NCBI RefSeq assembly: GCF_039541875.1
Contig: NZ_BAABHB010000001.1
Coordinates: forward strand, 806,001-870,000
Direction: 5' to 3'
Origin: Nibrella viscosa
GTDB lineage: Bacteria; Bacteroidota; Bacteroidia; Cytophagales; Spirosomataceae
DNA length: 64,000 nucleotides
Made by a program: the position numbers and the translations under genes. The notes under the pieces are model-generated. The model did no database searches and was not told the DNA's origin. It saw nothing but the letters and a program-made list of their open reading frames with translations. Below, one piece after another: positions 35,817-44,768 of this stretch; position 1 is the stretch's first letter; each line of letters opens with the position of its first letter.

Positions 35817-35825
35817 TACGTTGAT

Positions 35826-38800
35826 TTAGTGGACACGAATAACCTGGATTGGCCGGCTCAGCCGGACCAGGCGACCTTCTACCTCCGGATAACCCATTTC
35901 CCGGTACAAAGTATTGAAATAACGGAGCGAACTTACCGACGGCGGTGCGTTACCATCCGGGGCACTGTCATACTGTACAAGTACCAGGCGGCCGTCGGGC
36001 TGATGAACCACCCGGTGGGGCGCCTGCTGGGGCCGTTGCCGGCTCAGAATACTCCGGTCCGTATCAATCCGCAGCTGGGGGTTGAACAGGTCGCGCAGAT
36101 CGGGGTGGCGGATAAGCTGGACCAGGTTCTGGCGTAAGTCTTCACACTCGGCGATGCGGACCACCCCTTCGCTCACCAGTCGGCGCAGGGTCTTGTCGAT
36201 ACAGTCCGGCCCTTTGATCAGGCTGAGAGCCGCGCAAAGTTTACGGTCCCATTCCCGGTTTTTTTCGAACGTCTGCACATCGAACACCCGATCGGCCTGC
36301 CGCCGGAGCTGAAGTTCCTGGTGGCGTTCTCCGCTAATAATCGTTTCCAGCTTAATTTCCTCGTCGGTCGTTTGCTTTCGGGCTTTGGGGTAGGCCTGCC
36401 TACAGTCAGAGAGCACGTAGGCCGACTGCCCCTCATGCCAGCCGCAGCCGCACGCCAGCGCGGTTTCGCTGTTCAGGTAGCCATATAGCCAATGGGCAAT
36501 TGAGTGTTTGCCATCGTTGAAATTCTTACGTTCACTGATGATGTACATTCGGTCGGTTGCCCGCGTAAAGGCCACGTAGAGCATATTCATGTTCTCGACG
36601 AACGTACGGGTTTTTTCGTCTTCCAATTGCCGGGCCACTACCGCAGGCATATTCTTCAACTCTTTTCTGGTGGTTACCGGGGCTGTATCCATGCGTATCC
36701 GCCGGCCTTGAGCGTCCTCTACTTCCAGTGCCGAAGCCGTCACCTGCTCCAGATTCAGCCAGATGGTCTGATCATGGTTAAGCGTAACCTGCCAGTTGGC
36801 AAAGGGAATAATGACCACCGGATATTCCAGTCCTTTGGCTTTGTGGATGGTCTGGATGCTGACGGCGTCCTGCGATTCGCTTTCCCCAACCGAGACTTTC
36901 TCCTGGGCAGCCTCCCAGTAGGTCAGAAAGTCGGCGAGGTGGCCACTTTGCTTGTTGCAGAAGGTTAGCACCTCGTCCAGGAAACGGAACAGGAACGGAC
37001 TGTACTCGGCTTTGTCGAACAACCGAAACTGCCGGGTCAGCTTTTCGGCCAGTTCGTAGACGTTCAACTGCCGCAGCGCAATGTCATCGACGGGGTAGCC
37101 GTTGTTGGTCAGGTACTCGTAAACGGCCGAGACGTCGGTATCCGCAATACGGCGTAGCTCCTCGGTTTGTTTATCGTCAGGAAAAACGCCCTGAATCACG
37201 CGGCAGAACAGGTACAGCACCTCGTAGCGGAAGAGCTTCTGGTCGGGGCGGTTCAAGAGGTGCATCACCGTCACCAGCCATTTTACAGGGTCCGAAAACT
37301 GGAGTGATAGCGAATCGGCGGATACCAGCGGAATGCCGTGGGCGTTCAGCTCGTTGGCAATGGCTTTGGCATTTTTTTTATAGCGGCACAAAATGGCTAT
37401 ATCGCCGTAGCGGTAGCCATCCTGGCGGGCAGTTTTGATATGCTCCATTGTTTTTTGCAGCATCACCGCCGTCAGGTCAGTCTCCTCCGTTTTCGCCACA
37501 AAGTCGAGCTGAATATGACCGTCGGGCCGGGCCCTGGGCGAGGGTTCCTGATGAAACTGCTGTTCGGCATCGAATACCTCCGCGATTTTGCCGTAATCAC
37601 CTTCATAGCGCCGGGCGACAAACTCAAAAAACTGATTGTTGAACTCGACAATGGGCCGGGCGCTGCGCCAGTTGGTGCCCAGCACCTGACTGTTTAACTG
37701 CCCATCGAGGCTGCCGATGCGTTCGGCGGTCCAGCCGGAGCCGTGGGCCAGCCGGAGCTGTTCCAGGTCTTGCCGGTGCAGGGCCACAATCTGGTCTATA
37801 TCGCCCCCCCGGAAGCGGTAGATTGCCTGTTTGCCATCGCCCACGGCCAGGTTGAAATATTGAAAACCCAGCGCATTGTCGATCAGCGGCAGCAAGTTGG
37901 CAAACTGGAGCTTGGAGGTATCCTGAAACTCATCGATCAGGATGTGAAAATATTTGTTGCCCAGCCGCTCAAACAGGAACGGCACCGGCTCCGAGGCTAC
38001 GATCGATTGGATTTTCTTGTTGAACTCCGAGATATGCACCCGGCCATCCTGCCGCAGCAGCGCATCAAACTCCAGGCGTATCTGCTTCAGCAGGGCCAGC
38101 TTCTGCAAGTGCGGCAGCAGGCATTGATACAGGTAATACTGCCCCTGCTGCTCCTCGCGCAGCTTTTGAATCTGGTAAAAATAGTTACGCAGTTGCTCTT
38201 TAATGCTATCAATAGCGGATTGGATCGGCAGCTTCGTTTTCTTTCCGTACCATTCGTCGTTCTCCACCGCGTTTCGGTGGTAAGAGTTCACTTCTTTGTG
38301 ATGTTCACCGGCGGCCACCTGCTGGAAATAGCCGCCAATACCTCGGTTCCCTTGAGTAAATTGCTCGGCAGATAAATCTGCATTAGTAATTAACGCCCAC
38401 CCTTCTTTACCCAGGTGAATAATATCCTCCTCAAACTGCTGATTGAACAACTGCATCTGCTGCCGGATCTTCCGGATATCGGCGGGCGATAATTCCTGTA
38501 CCCGGTTCACGGCTTCGTAGTACTGGTCGGAGGTCAGGTTCTTGCCGAATTCCTTTAGCTTTTCGGGGAGTTGGTTCCAGTTGTCACCTTCGGTAGCTGT
38601 GTCGGTGAAATACTCGCTGAGGATGTCGGTGATTTCCTCCATCTCTTCCGTACCGGCTTTTTCGATCAGGTTGTCAATGGCCAGCTCAAACACTTCATCC
38701 GTCTCCATTTCTACCTCAAACGAGTAGGGCAGGCCCAGTTCGTCGGTGAAGGCCGTGACCAGCCGCTGCATGAAGCTGTCAATGGTAGTGACCGAAAAAT

Positions 38801-39134
38801 CGGAGTAGTTGTGCAGAATAGCCCGGAATACCTGCCCGGCCCTGGTACACACCTCCCGCCGGGCAGCCTCAGCTGCTTCACTACCGACGGCATGGCCATA
38901 TAGTTCATCAATCAGGTCGTTCAGCAGGGGAGAGTCAGTGCCGTCGGCAAAGTTCCGGAGTTCTTTCAGTATCCGTTCTTTCATCTCGTTGGCGGCCGCG
39001 TTGGTAAACGTAATCGCCAGGATATGCCGGAAATACTTGTCGTCCTGCTTTGGGTCCAGCGCCAGTTTCAGGTACTCCTTTGTGAGCGTGTACGTTTTAC
39101 CCGAACCGGCCGAAGAACTGTATATTTTAAACAT
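35826..39134 (-). CDS. UvrD/RecB-superfamily helicase, AddA-like, with degenerate nuclease region
   Basis: This is a protein of 1102 residues of superfamily 1A. It starts with the ATG at 39134 (MFKIYSSSAGSGKT; Walker A with K13). Other helicase motifs follow: ITFTNAAANEMKER, FHILIDEFQDTS (Walker B), GDGKQAIYRFRGGD, VSIQTIHKAKGLEYPVV and LYVAFTRATDR. It corresponds to the AddA-like subunit of Bacteroidota recombinational repair. The C-terminal 130 residues sit where RecB-type nucleases carry D...DFKTG, but read APHRVV and LVLVQYDSA, so the nuclease centre is lost. The AddB-type partner is not in the window. It is followed at 10 bp by the PAP2 gene. Confidence 0.9.
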   Translation of the reverse strand: MFKIYSSSAGSGKTYTLTKEYLKLALDPKQDDKYFRHILAITFTNAAANEMKERILKELRNFADGTDSPLLNDLIDELYGHAVGSEAAEAARREVCTRAGQVFRAILHNYSDFSVTTIDSFMQRLVTAFTDELGLPYSFEVEMETDEVFELAIDNLIEKAGTEEMEEITDILSEYFTDTATEGDNWNQLPEKLKEFGKNLTSDQYYEAVNRVQELSPADIRKIRQQMQLFNQQFEEDIIHLGKEGWALITNADLSAEQFTQGNRGIGGYFQQVAAGEHHKEVNSYHRNAVENDEWYGKKTKLPIQSAIDSIKEQLRNYFYQIQKLREEQQGQYYLYQCLLPHLQKLALLKQIRLEFDALLRQDGRVHISEFNKKIQSIVASEPVPFLFERLGNKYFHILIDEFQDTSKLQFANLLPLIDNALGFQYFNLAVGDGKQAIYRFRGGDIDQIVALHRQDLEQLRLAHGSGWTAERIGSLDGQLNSQVLGTNWRSARPIVEFNNQFFEFVARRYEGDYGKIAEVFDAEQQFHQEPSPRARPDGHIQLDFVAKTEETDLTAVMLQKTMEHIKTARQDGYRYGDIAILCRYKKNAKAIANELNAHGIPLVSADSLSLQFSDPVKWLVTVMHLLNRPDQKLFRYEVLYLFCRVIQGVFPDDKQTEELRRIADTDVSAVYEYLTNNGYPVDDIALRQLNVYELAEKLTRQFRLFDKAEYSPFLFRFLDEVLTFCNKQSGHLADFLTYWEAAQEKVSVGESESQDAVSIQTIHKAKGLEYPVVIIPFANWQVTLNHDQTIWLNLEQVTASALEVEDAQGRRIRMDTAPVTTRKELKNMPAVVARQLEDEKTRTFVENMNMLYVAFTRATDRMYIISERKNFNDGKHSIAHWLYGYLNSETALACGCGWHEGQSAYVLSDCRQAYPKARKQTTDEEIKLETIISGERHQELQLRRQADRVFDVQTFEKNREWDRKLCAALSLIKGPDCIDKTLRRLVSEGVVRIAECEDLRQNLVQLIRHPDLRDLFNPQLRIDTDRSILSRQRPQQAPHRVVHQPDGRLVLVQYDSAPDGNAPPSVSSLRYFNTLYREMGYPEVEGRLVRLSRPIQVIRVH

Positions 39135-39209
39135 GGGGAGGTGCCGCAAATCTGTAGTTACCGGTAAAGATAATCGGCAGACGGCTAAAAGCGAAACGGC
39201 GGGGGCGTA

Positions 39210-40550
39210 TCAGGCAGGGCCATGCCCCGGTGGCTGAAGGGTCTGCCAGGCCTTGCGGGCTTCGGCAAACGTCGGGTGGCCGAGCAGGCATTGCAGCTCG
39301 GCATCGGCCCGGATCGGCTGGTTGGGAATCTCGTTCTGGGTCCAGAGCTCGCCGAACTTCTTCACCAATAGGATGTCCTGCGGGTCTGTGGTGTCCAGTT
39401 CCAGCTCGACGAGTTTGCTGAATTCTTCATCAGTTAAGTTTAGTGTCGGTAAAACCCATTCCTGGCGGGTGCCGCTTTTCCGGAGCTTTGGCTGGATTAG
39501 CGGATTCATACGGACAAGGCGGAGGTTTTCAGGCCGTACCGGAAACTGCTGGTGCAGCAGGGTATAGGCCGTAAAGGAGGCTGCGTCGGGCGGGTCGTTC
39601 AGGATACTGGTCGATATTTTCTCAATGTCGTTAATTGGACCGGGGATTTCTGATTTCTTACAGTACGGAGAGGGAGGTCCCGGCGCAGTGGGGTCGGCAA
39701 GGGGCAGAAATTCGTTGCCGGTACCGATGGACAATACCCGCATATCGCTCAGCGGTACGCCGTTGCAGAGGGCTTCTACCAGTCCCGCCATAACCGGGTT
39801 GTTGTATGCGCCCACGGCACCATCCCAGTAGCGATGTTCCCGCACGGCCGATGACTTCTCATGCTTTACGGAAACGATAGCTGGTTTATCAAAGTATTTG
39901 ATCGGGGCATTGCTGGAAGCATGAACCGCTTCCGGAATGCTCACTATATCCTGTTTACTTTGGGTCGATTTGCTCACCAGATCGGCAATCACATGCGTTT
40001 GCGCTGCGCTATCGGTGGCCGACCGGAAAAAGGTAGCCCGGTCGCGGTCGTAGTCATAGGTGGTGATCAGAAAGTGCGGCTTACGGGTGGCGGGGCCGGC
40101 AACCGGAAATAAGCGATGGAGGTCGTTGAGGGTAACCGGGAGTTCGTCGGCAGTGGCGGGTTGTCCGGCAAACCAGTGTTTTGCCAGATCCTCCTGCCAC
40201 AAGGCCCGGAGGCCCTCCAGTTTTCTGGCCGCTACATACTGGGGTGTTGCCCCGGAGACTTTGTGAAGCAGCCGTCGGAAGGGATCTACCCGGACAAAGA
40301 CTTTCCGGAGCTTTTCCGGCGTAACGAACCAGTTGAGAATTTCGGAAAGCGGCATGTTTTTGGCCAGGGCCATAGCGGTGATGCTGCCGCCGGAATTGGC
40401 CACCACCAGATCGAATTGACGTAGCACGGCATGGCCGCGGACCTGGGGACCAAATAGCTGCTGCAGGGCCAGAATCTGATTAAGCGCCCAGCTTCCACCA
40501 CCGTCGAGCGACAGGATAAAATATGGGGTACCGGGTGAGTGGGGTTTCAT
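39210..40550 (-). CDS. Patatin-like phospholipase
   Basis: This is a protein of 446 residues without a signal peptide. The oxyanion loop is DGGG (residues 16-19), but the usual following RG is replaced by SWA. The nucleophile is S53 in ANSGG (first Gly of GxSxG replaced by Ala), and the catalytic Asp lies in WDGAVGAYNNP. It is thus a patatin with small deviations, probably still an acyl hydrolase. It lies 21 bp after the NarL-type regulator gene and the propeller sensor kinase gene, so it may be part of, or controlled by, that signalling unit. Confidence 0.85.
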   Translation of the reverse strand: MKPHSPGTPYFILSLDGGGSWALNQILALQQLFGPQVRGHAVLRQFDLVVANSGGSITAMALAKNMPLSEILNWFVTPEKLRKVFVRVDPFRRLLHKVSGATPQYVAARKLEGLRALWQEDLAKHWFAGQPATADELPVTLNDLHRLFPVAGPATRKPHFLITTYDYDRDRATFFRSATDSAAQTHVIADLVSKSTQSKQDIVSIPEAVHASSNAPIKYFDKPAIVSVKHEKSSAVREHRYWDGAVGAYNNPVMAGLVEALCNGVPLSDMRVLSIGTGNEFLPLADPTAPGPPSPYCKKSEIPGPINDIEKISTSILNDPPDAASFTAYTLLHQQFPVRPENLRLVRMNPLIQPKLRKSGTRQEWVLPTLNLTDEEFSKLVELELDTTDPQDILLVKKFGELWTQNEIPNQPIRADAELQCLLGHPTFAEARKAWQTLQPPGHGPA

Positions 40551-40571
40551 GAGTGGAGAGGGTTTGGGTTT

Positions 40572-41213
40572 TCAGTCCAGCAATTTATGCTTTAAAACGA
40601 ACCTGACCAATGCAGCGGTGTTTTTACAGTTTAACTTGGCCATCGCATTTTTTCGGTGGGTATTTACCGTCAGCGGACTCAGGTACAGCCGCTCGGCAAT
40701 CTGTTCGTTGGTCAGTCCTTCCACGATCAGCCCGACAATTTCGCGCTCCCGTTGGGTCAGGGGCTCCATCAGGGGGGGCGCGGGTGCTTTCCGGCCGGCA
40801 ACGCCTTCGAGCAGAATCGGTGATAGTTCGGCACTGATGTAAATTTCGCCCCGGCTCACCCGGTCAAGAGCGGTGCGCAGTTCGGCGATACCGGTGTTTT
40901 TAACCAGGTAGCCATCGGCCCCGGCCTGGAGCATCTTCCGGATGGTCGTATAGTCGCCCATCATACTCACGGCCAGTACTATTGTAGCCGGATAAATTTT
41001 CTTCAGTCGCCGGGTAGTTTCTATGCCGTTCAGTTCCGGCATTTCAATGTCCATCAGCACACAGTCTACCTGATTATCCTCCAGGAAGGCTAACACCTGG
41101 AAGCCGTTTCTGGCCTCACCGACTACCTCCCAGCCGTCGATACGATCCAGTAACAGGCGCATTCCATCAATAAACAACTGGTGGTCATCGGCAAGGAGCA
41201 GGGGGCGGGGCAT
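40572..41213 (-). CDS. NarL/FixJ-type response regulator (copy 1)
   Basis: This is a regulator of 213 residues. The receiver contains D9/D10, phosphoacceptor D55 in LMDIEMP and K in YLVKNTG. A LuxR-type helix-turn-helix follows from about residue 145 (LTQREREIVGLIVEGLTNEQIAERL). It lies downstream of the propeller sensor kinase and is its natural partner. It is closely related to the regulator at 46617, sharing stretches such as DRIDGWEVVGEA and TIRKMLQAGADGYLVK. The 23-bp gap to the kinase gene consists of a 7-bp tandem repeat. Confidence 0.94.
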   Translation of the reverse strand: MPRPLLLADDHQLFIDGMRLLLDRIDGWEVVGEARNGFQVLAFLEDNQVDCVLMDIEMPELNGIETTRRLKKIYPATIVLAVSMMGDYTTIRKMLQAGADGYLVKNTGIAELRTALDRVSRGEIYISAELSPILLEGVAGRKAPAPPLMEPLTQREREIVGLIVEGLTNEQIAERLYLSPLTVNTHRKNAMAKLNCKNTAALVRFVLKHKLLD

Positions 41214-41217
41214 AATT

Positions 41218-41245
41218 AAGAGTTAAGAGTTAAGAGTTAAGAGTT
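41218..41245. repeat. Four tandem copies of a 7-bp unit (AAGAGTT)
   Basis: AAGAGTT is repeated four times without change at 41218-41224, 41225-41231, 41232-41238 and 41239-41245. It includes the stop codon of the kinase gene (41237-41239) and fills the gap to the regulator start codon, leaving no ribosome-binding sequence. Confidence 0.9.
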
Positions 41246-44200
41246 ATAAGTAGGTAGGGTAATCTGGTGGACCATGCCCCGGTCAGGTTTTGCCAGAATG
41301 GTAAACGTGCCATTCAGCCGGGCTACGCTGTTCCGAATCGACCGAAGGCCAATACCTTCCGTTACGCCCAAATCCTCAGGGTTATAGCCTTGTCCATTAT
41401 CAGCTACGGCTAGTTGTACCGCACCGTTTTCCTGGTACAACTCCACATCAATCAGCGACGCACCGGCGTGTTTGATGGAGTTGTTCAACAATTCTTTGGC
41501 CACCTGAAAAAGGAATTGCTCGGTTGTCTCGGAGAGCGGCCTGGGAACGTCGTGTACAAAGTTAATCTCCGGGGCATTCGGTAACAACGACAGCCGGTTA
41601 ACAAACTGCTCCAGCGTACGTACCAGTCCCTGCTCTTTCAGATCGACCGGCATCAGCGCGTGCGATACCTGCCGGAGATCGAACATAATCCGGTTGAGGC
41701 TGCTGATGTATGACTGAACCAGCGATTGGATATCGACCCGGTCGTTCCGCTGGTCAATTTCCATCTGGAGTCTCAGCACAGCCAGGTCCGGACCGATATG
41801 ATCGTGCAATTCCTGGGCCAGCCGTTGTCGTTCCTGCTGTTGCGACAGAAACGTGTGTTCCAGGATCTGTTGTTTCCAGCGTAGCTTTCGCCGGGAAAAC
41901 GAATAGATCCACCAGAAGCTACCACCCAGTAACAGGGCTACGGCCAGCACTCTGAACCATAGTGTTTCCCAGAGCCTGGGTTCTACTACTATTGTCAGCC
42001 GCCTGGGTTTATCGGTCCAGTGTCCTTCGGCGTCGGCGGCCCGTACCTCAAAGGTATACGTATCCGGTGGCAGTTTAGCGTACCGGACGTAAGTACGGTC
42101 GCTGTTGTTGACCCAGGCTCGATCCCAGCCGGTTAACCGGTACTGATACCGGTTGGCTCCTTCGCTAAAGTAATCGATAGCGCTGTAGTTGATAGAAATC
42201 GTGTTTTCTTCCGGACGCAGGATCAGCCGGTGCAGTTCAGTCAGGTTAGTGTCTGGTTTAACAGGGCTGTCGTTGATCTGAAGGCCCGTTAGGGTTACAG
42301 CCAGTGAATGCCGAACCGGTTTCAGCCGGGCGGGGTCGAACCGGTACAGCCCGCTGTTACCGCCGAAATACATATCGCCGGTACTACTTTTCAGAAACGC
42401 ATTATTGAACTCCACCGTCTCGATGGCCTGTACTTTCCGGATGGCTCCCGTATGCGGGTTAAAAACGCCGATACCGGCATTACTGCTCATCCATAAGTTG
42501 CCTTCCTGGTCGGGCAGTACGCTGTATATAACCCGGTGTGGCAGGCCGTCGCGTTCGCGGTACTGTTTTTCCAGGGTTTGGGTGTCGGGGTTAAACAAAT
42601 ACAGGCCGAGGCCGGTGGCCAGCCAGATCCGGTTCCGGACGGTATCCGGGTGATAGGCCAGCACGTTGGCCCCGGACAAGACGGTATACAACAGGCGAAA
42701 ATCCTGCCCGTCTGGCTGGTAACAGTCGAGTCCTTCCAGCCACCGGCCAACGTAAAGCCGGTTGGTTTTGACATCCAGGTACGAGGTACCCATAAATCGC
42801 TGATCGGGTCTGGCCAGCAGCCGGAACGTAGCCGTGGATGGAGTAAAGGCGTACAAGCCCTGGTAAGTCGACAGAATCAGACGGCCGTCGGGCAATTGGG
42901 TGATGCCGCGTATGTTGTCGGCTCCCGGCAGGTCGGGGCGGCTGGTATTATAAAAAGAGGTGAACGTTTCGGTTTTTTCGTTGAAGCGGCATAAGCCGTT
43001 GCGGGTACCAACCCATATCTGTCCCTGCCGGTCACAAAAGACCTTATTTACAGCATCAGACGGCAAGCCACCAACGCTGCTTTGTTTGTGGCTGCGGTAC
43101 GTTTTTATCTGGCCGGTTTTTGGGTTGAGTACGTTTATGCCGCCCTGCAGTGTGCCGATCCAGATCTGTCCTCTGCGGTCTTCGGCCAGGGAGAACACGG
43201 CCTGATCGCTTAGCGAGTTTTTTTGGAACGGGTTAGCATCATACTGCTGAATGCCGTAAATGTCAGGAATAATTTTGTCGATGCCAACCGGATCGCAGTT
43301 GGCCCAGATGATTCCCTCCGGATCGAGGTATAGGGAGGCTACTTCATCATTGGCGAGGCTGTTGGGGTTATACCGATCGTGCCGGAGGTGCGTTGTCCAG
43401 CGATTCTGCCGGGTATCGAATACCCAGATACCCGACCCACCCGTGGCGAGCCAGAGATTTTTCTGCTGGTCGGCCACCAGATCATACACCGGCACCCGGC
43501 CAAATTCGGGCGGAGCCGGGAAGAAGGTTGATTGTAGCGTTTGCGGTTCAAGGCGCATCAGGCCATTGGCCGAGGTAAGCCAGAGGATACCATCATCGGC
43601 TAACGCAATGGACGAAAAAGCGATAGGATTGCCGATCACATTATCGGGCCGGCGTGTAAAGAAGTAGCGCTTCTGCCGGCTGCGGTAGTTGTACCGCAGC
43701 AACCCTTCGGGCAGCAATACCCACAGATCGGCCGTTGCCCGCTGCCGGATGATATAATCATTCTCCAAAGCCGTGGAGTAGCGTATGCTGGACGAGCGGA
43801 TGGTTTTCTGCCGGGTATGGTAGTTGTACGAAACAATACCTTCCAGGGTGTTAATGTACCAGACCTCTGCCGAATCGGCATCGATGACGTGCGTTTGCGA
43901 TTTCCGGGCCTTACCCTGCTGGTCGTGGGCTTCAATATGCGAAAAGCGGTCGGTGGTGCGATGGTAATGGTTCAGGCCGTACTCGGTGCCAAACCAGAGG
44001 TCGCCGTTGGGGCTTTCAACCAGTCCGCTACCCATATACCCGTACATACTTTGCGGATCATCTTCGGATGGTTTATAGACCCGGATGTTCTGGCCGTCGT
44101 AACGATTCAGGCTTCCCTGCGCCAGAAACCAAAGGAAACGCCGGGAGTCTTTCAGCAGAAAATAAGCCGCTCCCTGAGTGAGGCCGTCTTTTGTGCCAAT

Positions 44201-44278
44201 GTGGTGGTACAGGTATTGTGCCTGACCGGGAAGCGGAATAAACGAACTAACCAGCAATATCCAGACGAGCAGACGCAT
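41237..44278 (-). CDS. Two-component propeller sensor histidine kinase (HisKA_3)
   Basis: This is a sensor of 1013 residues. A signal peptide (MRLLVWILLVSSFIPLPGQAQ) is followed by about 14 reg_prop propeller blades (repeats like DGLTQGAAYFLLKDSRRFLW, and LPDQEGNLWMSSNAGIG). A Y_Y_Y Ig-like domain ends near residue 765 (YTFEVRAADAEGHW). A membrane helix lies at about 773-795, then HisKA_3 with phosphoacceptor H825 in ELHDHIGPDL, and the ATPase domain (NGQGYNPEDLG; GIGLRSIRNSV). It senses an extracytoplasmic signal and should phosphorylate the NarL-type regulator next door. In Bacteroidota such sensors often respond to glycans, though no carbohydrate locus is near. Confidence 0.93.
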   Translation of the reverse strand: MRLLVWILLVSSFIPLPGQAQYLYHHIGTKDGLTQGAAYFLLKDSRRFLWFLAQGSLNRYDGQNIRVYKPSEDDPQSMYGYMGSGLVESPNGDLWFGTEYGLNHYHRTTDRFSHIEAHDQQGKARKSQTHVIDADSAEVWYINTLEGIVSYNYHTRQKTIRSSSIRYSTALENDYIIRQRATADLWVLLPEGLLRYNYRSRQKRYFFTRRPDNVIGNPIAFSSIALADDGILWLTSANGLMRLEPQTLQSTFFPAPPEFGRVPVYDLVADQQKNLWLATGGSGIWVFDTRQNRWTTHLRHDRYNPNSLANDEVASLYLDPEGIIWANCDPVGIDKIIPDIYGIQQYDANPFQKNSLSDQAVFSLAEDRRGQIWIGTLQGGINVLNPKTGQIKTYRSHKQSSVGGLPSDAVNKVFCDRQGQIWVGTRNGLCRFNEKTETFTSFYNTSRPDLPGADNIRGITQLPDGRLILSTYQGLYAFTPSTATFRLLARPDQRFMGTSYLDVKTNRLYVGRWLEGLDCYQPDGQDFRLLYTVLSGANVLAYHPDTVRNRIWLATGLGLYLFNPDTQTLEKQYRERDGLPHRVIYSVLPDQEGNLWMSSNAGIGVFNPHTGAIRKVQAIETVEFNNAFLKSSTGDMYFGGNSGLYRFDPARLKPVRHSLAVTLTGLQINDSPVKPDTNLTELHRLILRPEENTISINYSAIDYFSEGANRYQYRLTGWDRAWVNNSDRTYVRYAKLPPDTYTFEVRAADAEGHWTDKPRRLTIVVEPRLWETLWFRVLAVALLLGGSFWWIYSFSRRKLRWKQQILEHTFLSQQQERQRLAQELHDHIGPDLAVLRLQMEIDQRNDRVDIQSLVQSYISSLNRIMFDLRQVSHALMPVDLKEQGLVRTLEQFVNRLSLLPNAPEINFVHDVPRPLSETTEQFLFQVAKELLNNSIKHAGASLIDVELYQENGAVQLAVADNGQGYNPEDLGVTEGIGLRSIRNSVARLNGTFTILAKPDRGMVHQITLPTYNS

Positions 44279-44296
44279 AATCCAAAATTGATTATG
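44276..44296. repeat. Inverted repeat covering the start codon of the sensor kinase
   Basis: CATAATC (44276-44282) and GATTATG (44290-44296) are exact reverse complements around 7 nt; the first arm contains the kinase start codon. It could be a protein site or an RNA hairpin that hides the start. Confidence 0.5.
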
Positions 44297-44348
44297 TCAA
44301 AAATACGCCGGACCCATTCCTTAATAAATACCCTTTTTCCGGTATTTG

Positions 44349-44531
44349 TCAGGGGGAAATCCCCCTGGTAGTCTCCGGATATTTACCCACTTCCGCAGGG
44401 GCTGCTGTTACCAGCGGAATCTTAATCAGGTGTACACTACCGCCACCCGGTCGCCGGATTACCTCGAACCGGCCCGCCATTAGCCCAACACTCGCCTGGA
44501 TGTTACCAATTGTACTACTTCCGGACAACCG
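44349..44531 (-). pseudogene. Remnant of a histidine-kinase ATPase domain (C-terminal end only)
   Basis: The minus-strand frame from about 44531 to a TGA at 44351-44349 reads STIGNIQASVGLMAGRFEVI, then RRPGGGSVHLIKIPL, then a 22-residue tail. This matches the last part of a kinase ATPase domain: compare GLRSIRNSVARLNGTFTI and PDRGMVHQITLP at the end of the neighbouring kinase. The frame extends without an ATG to a stop near 44615, where kinase similarity is absent. All upstream domains are gone, so it is a decayed copy. The rest of the 44297-44768 gap holds two hairpins and nothing else I can support. Confidence 0.75.
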
Positions 44532-44591
44532 CTGTACAAATAGTTGGTCAGTACCGCTTACTAAAAAGAGGTTAAATACGAAGAAAATACA

Positions 44592-44626
44592 CCAAAAAGG
44601 GTAATTGCAGAATTACCCCTTTTTGG
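44592..44626. terminator. Bulged hairpin with A and T runs
   Basis: CCAAAAAGGGTAATT (44592-44606) pairs with AATTACCCCTTTTTGG (44611-44626) with one bulged C and a GCAG loop. A and T tracts on either side mean it could terminate in both directions. It sits between the kinase remnant and the papain-like gene. Confidence 0.45.
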
Positions 44627-44768
44627 TCATGTTTCTCAAGCAGGAAGCGATGACCTTTGTTGGTAGGCGGGACTTACCTGGTCCGGATGCTGACCGACGG
44701 CCTGAAGAGTCCCGCGAAACTGCTGCTCAAACAGTAACCATACACAACTAAGCTAACCACCATACCGT

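Noticed and set aside
44631..44753. Forty-codon plus-strand frame before the papain-like gene
   Set aside because: It has no recognisable features; it may be part of the untranslated leader.
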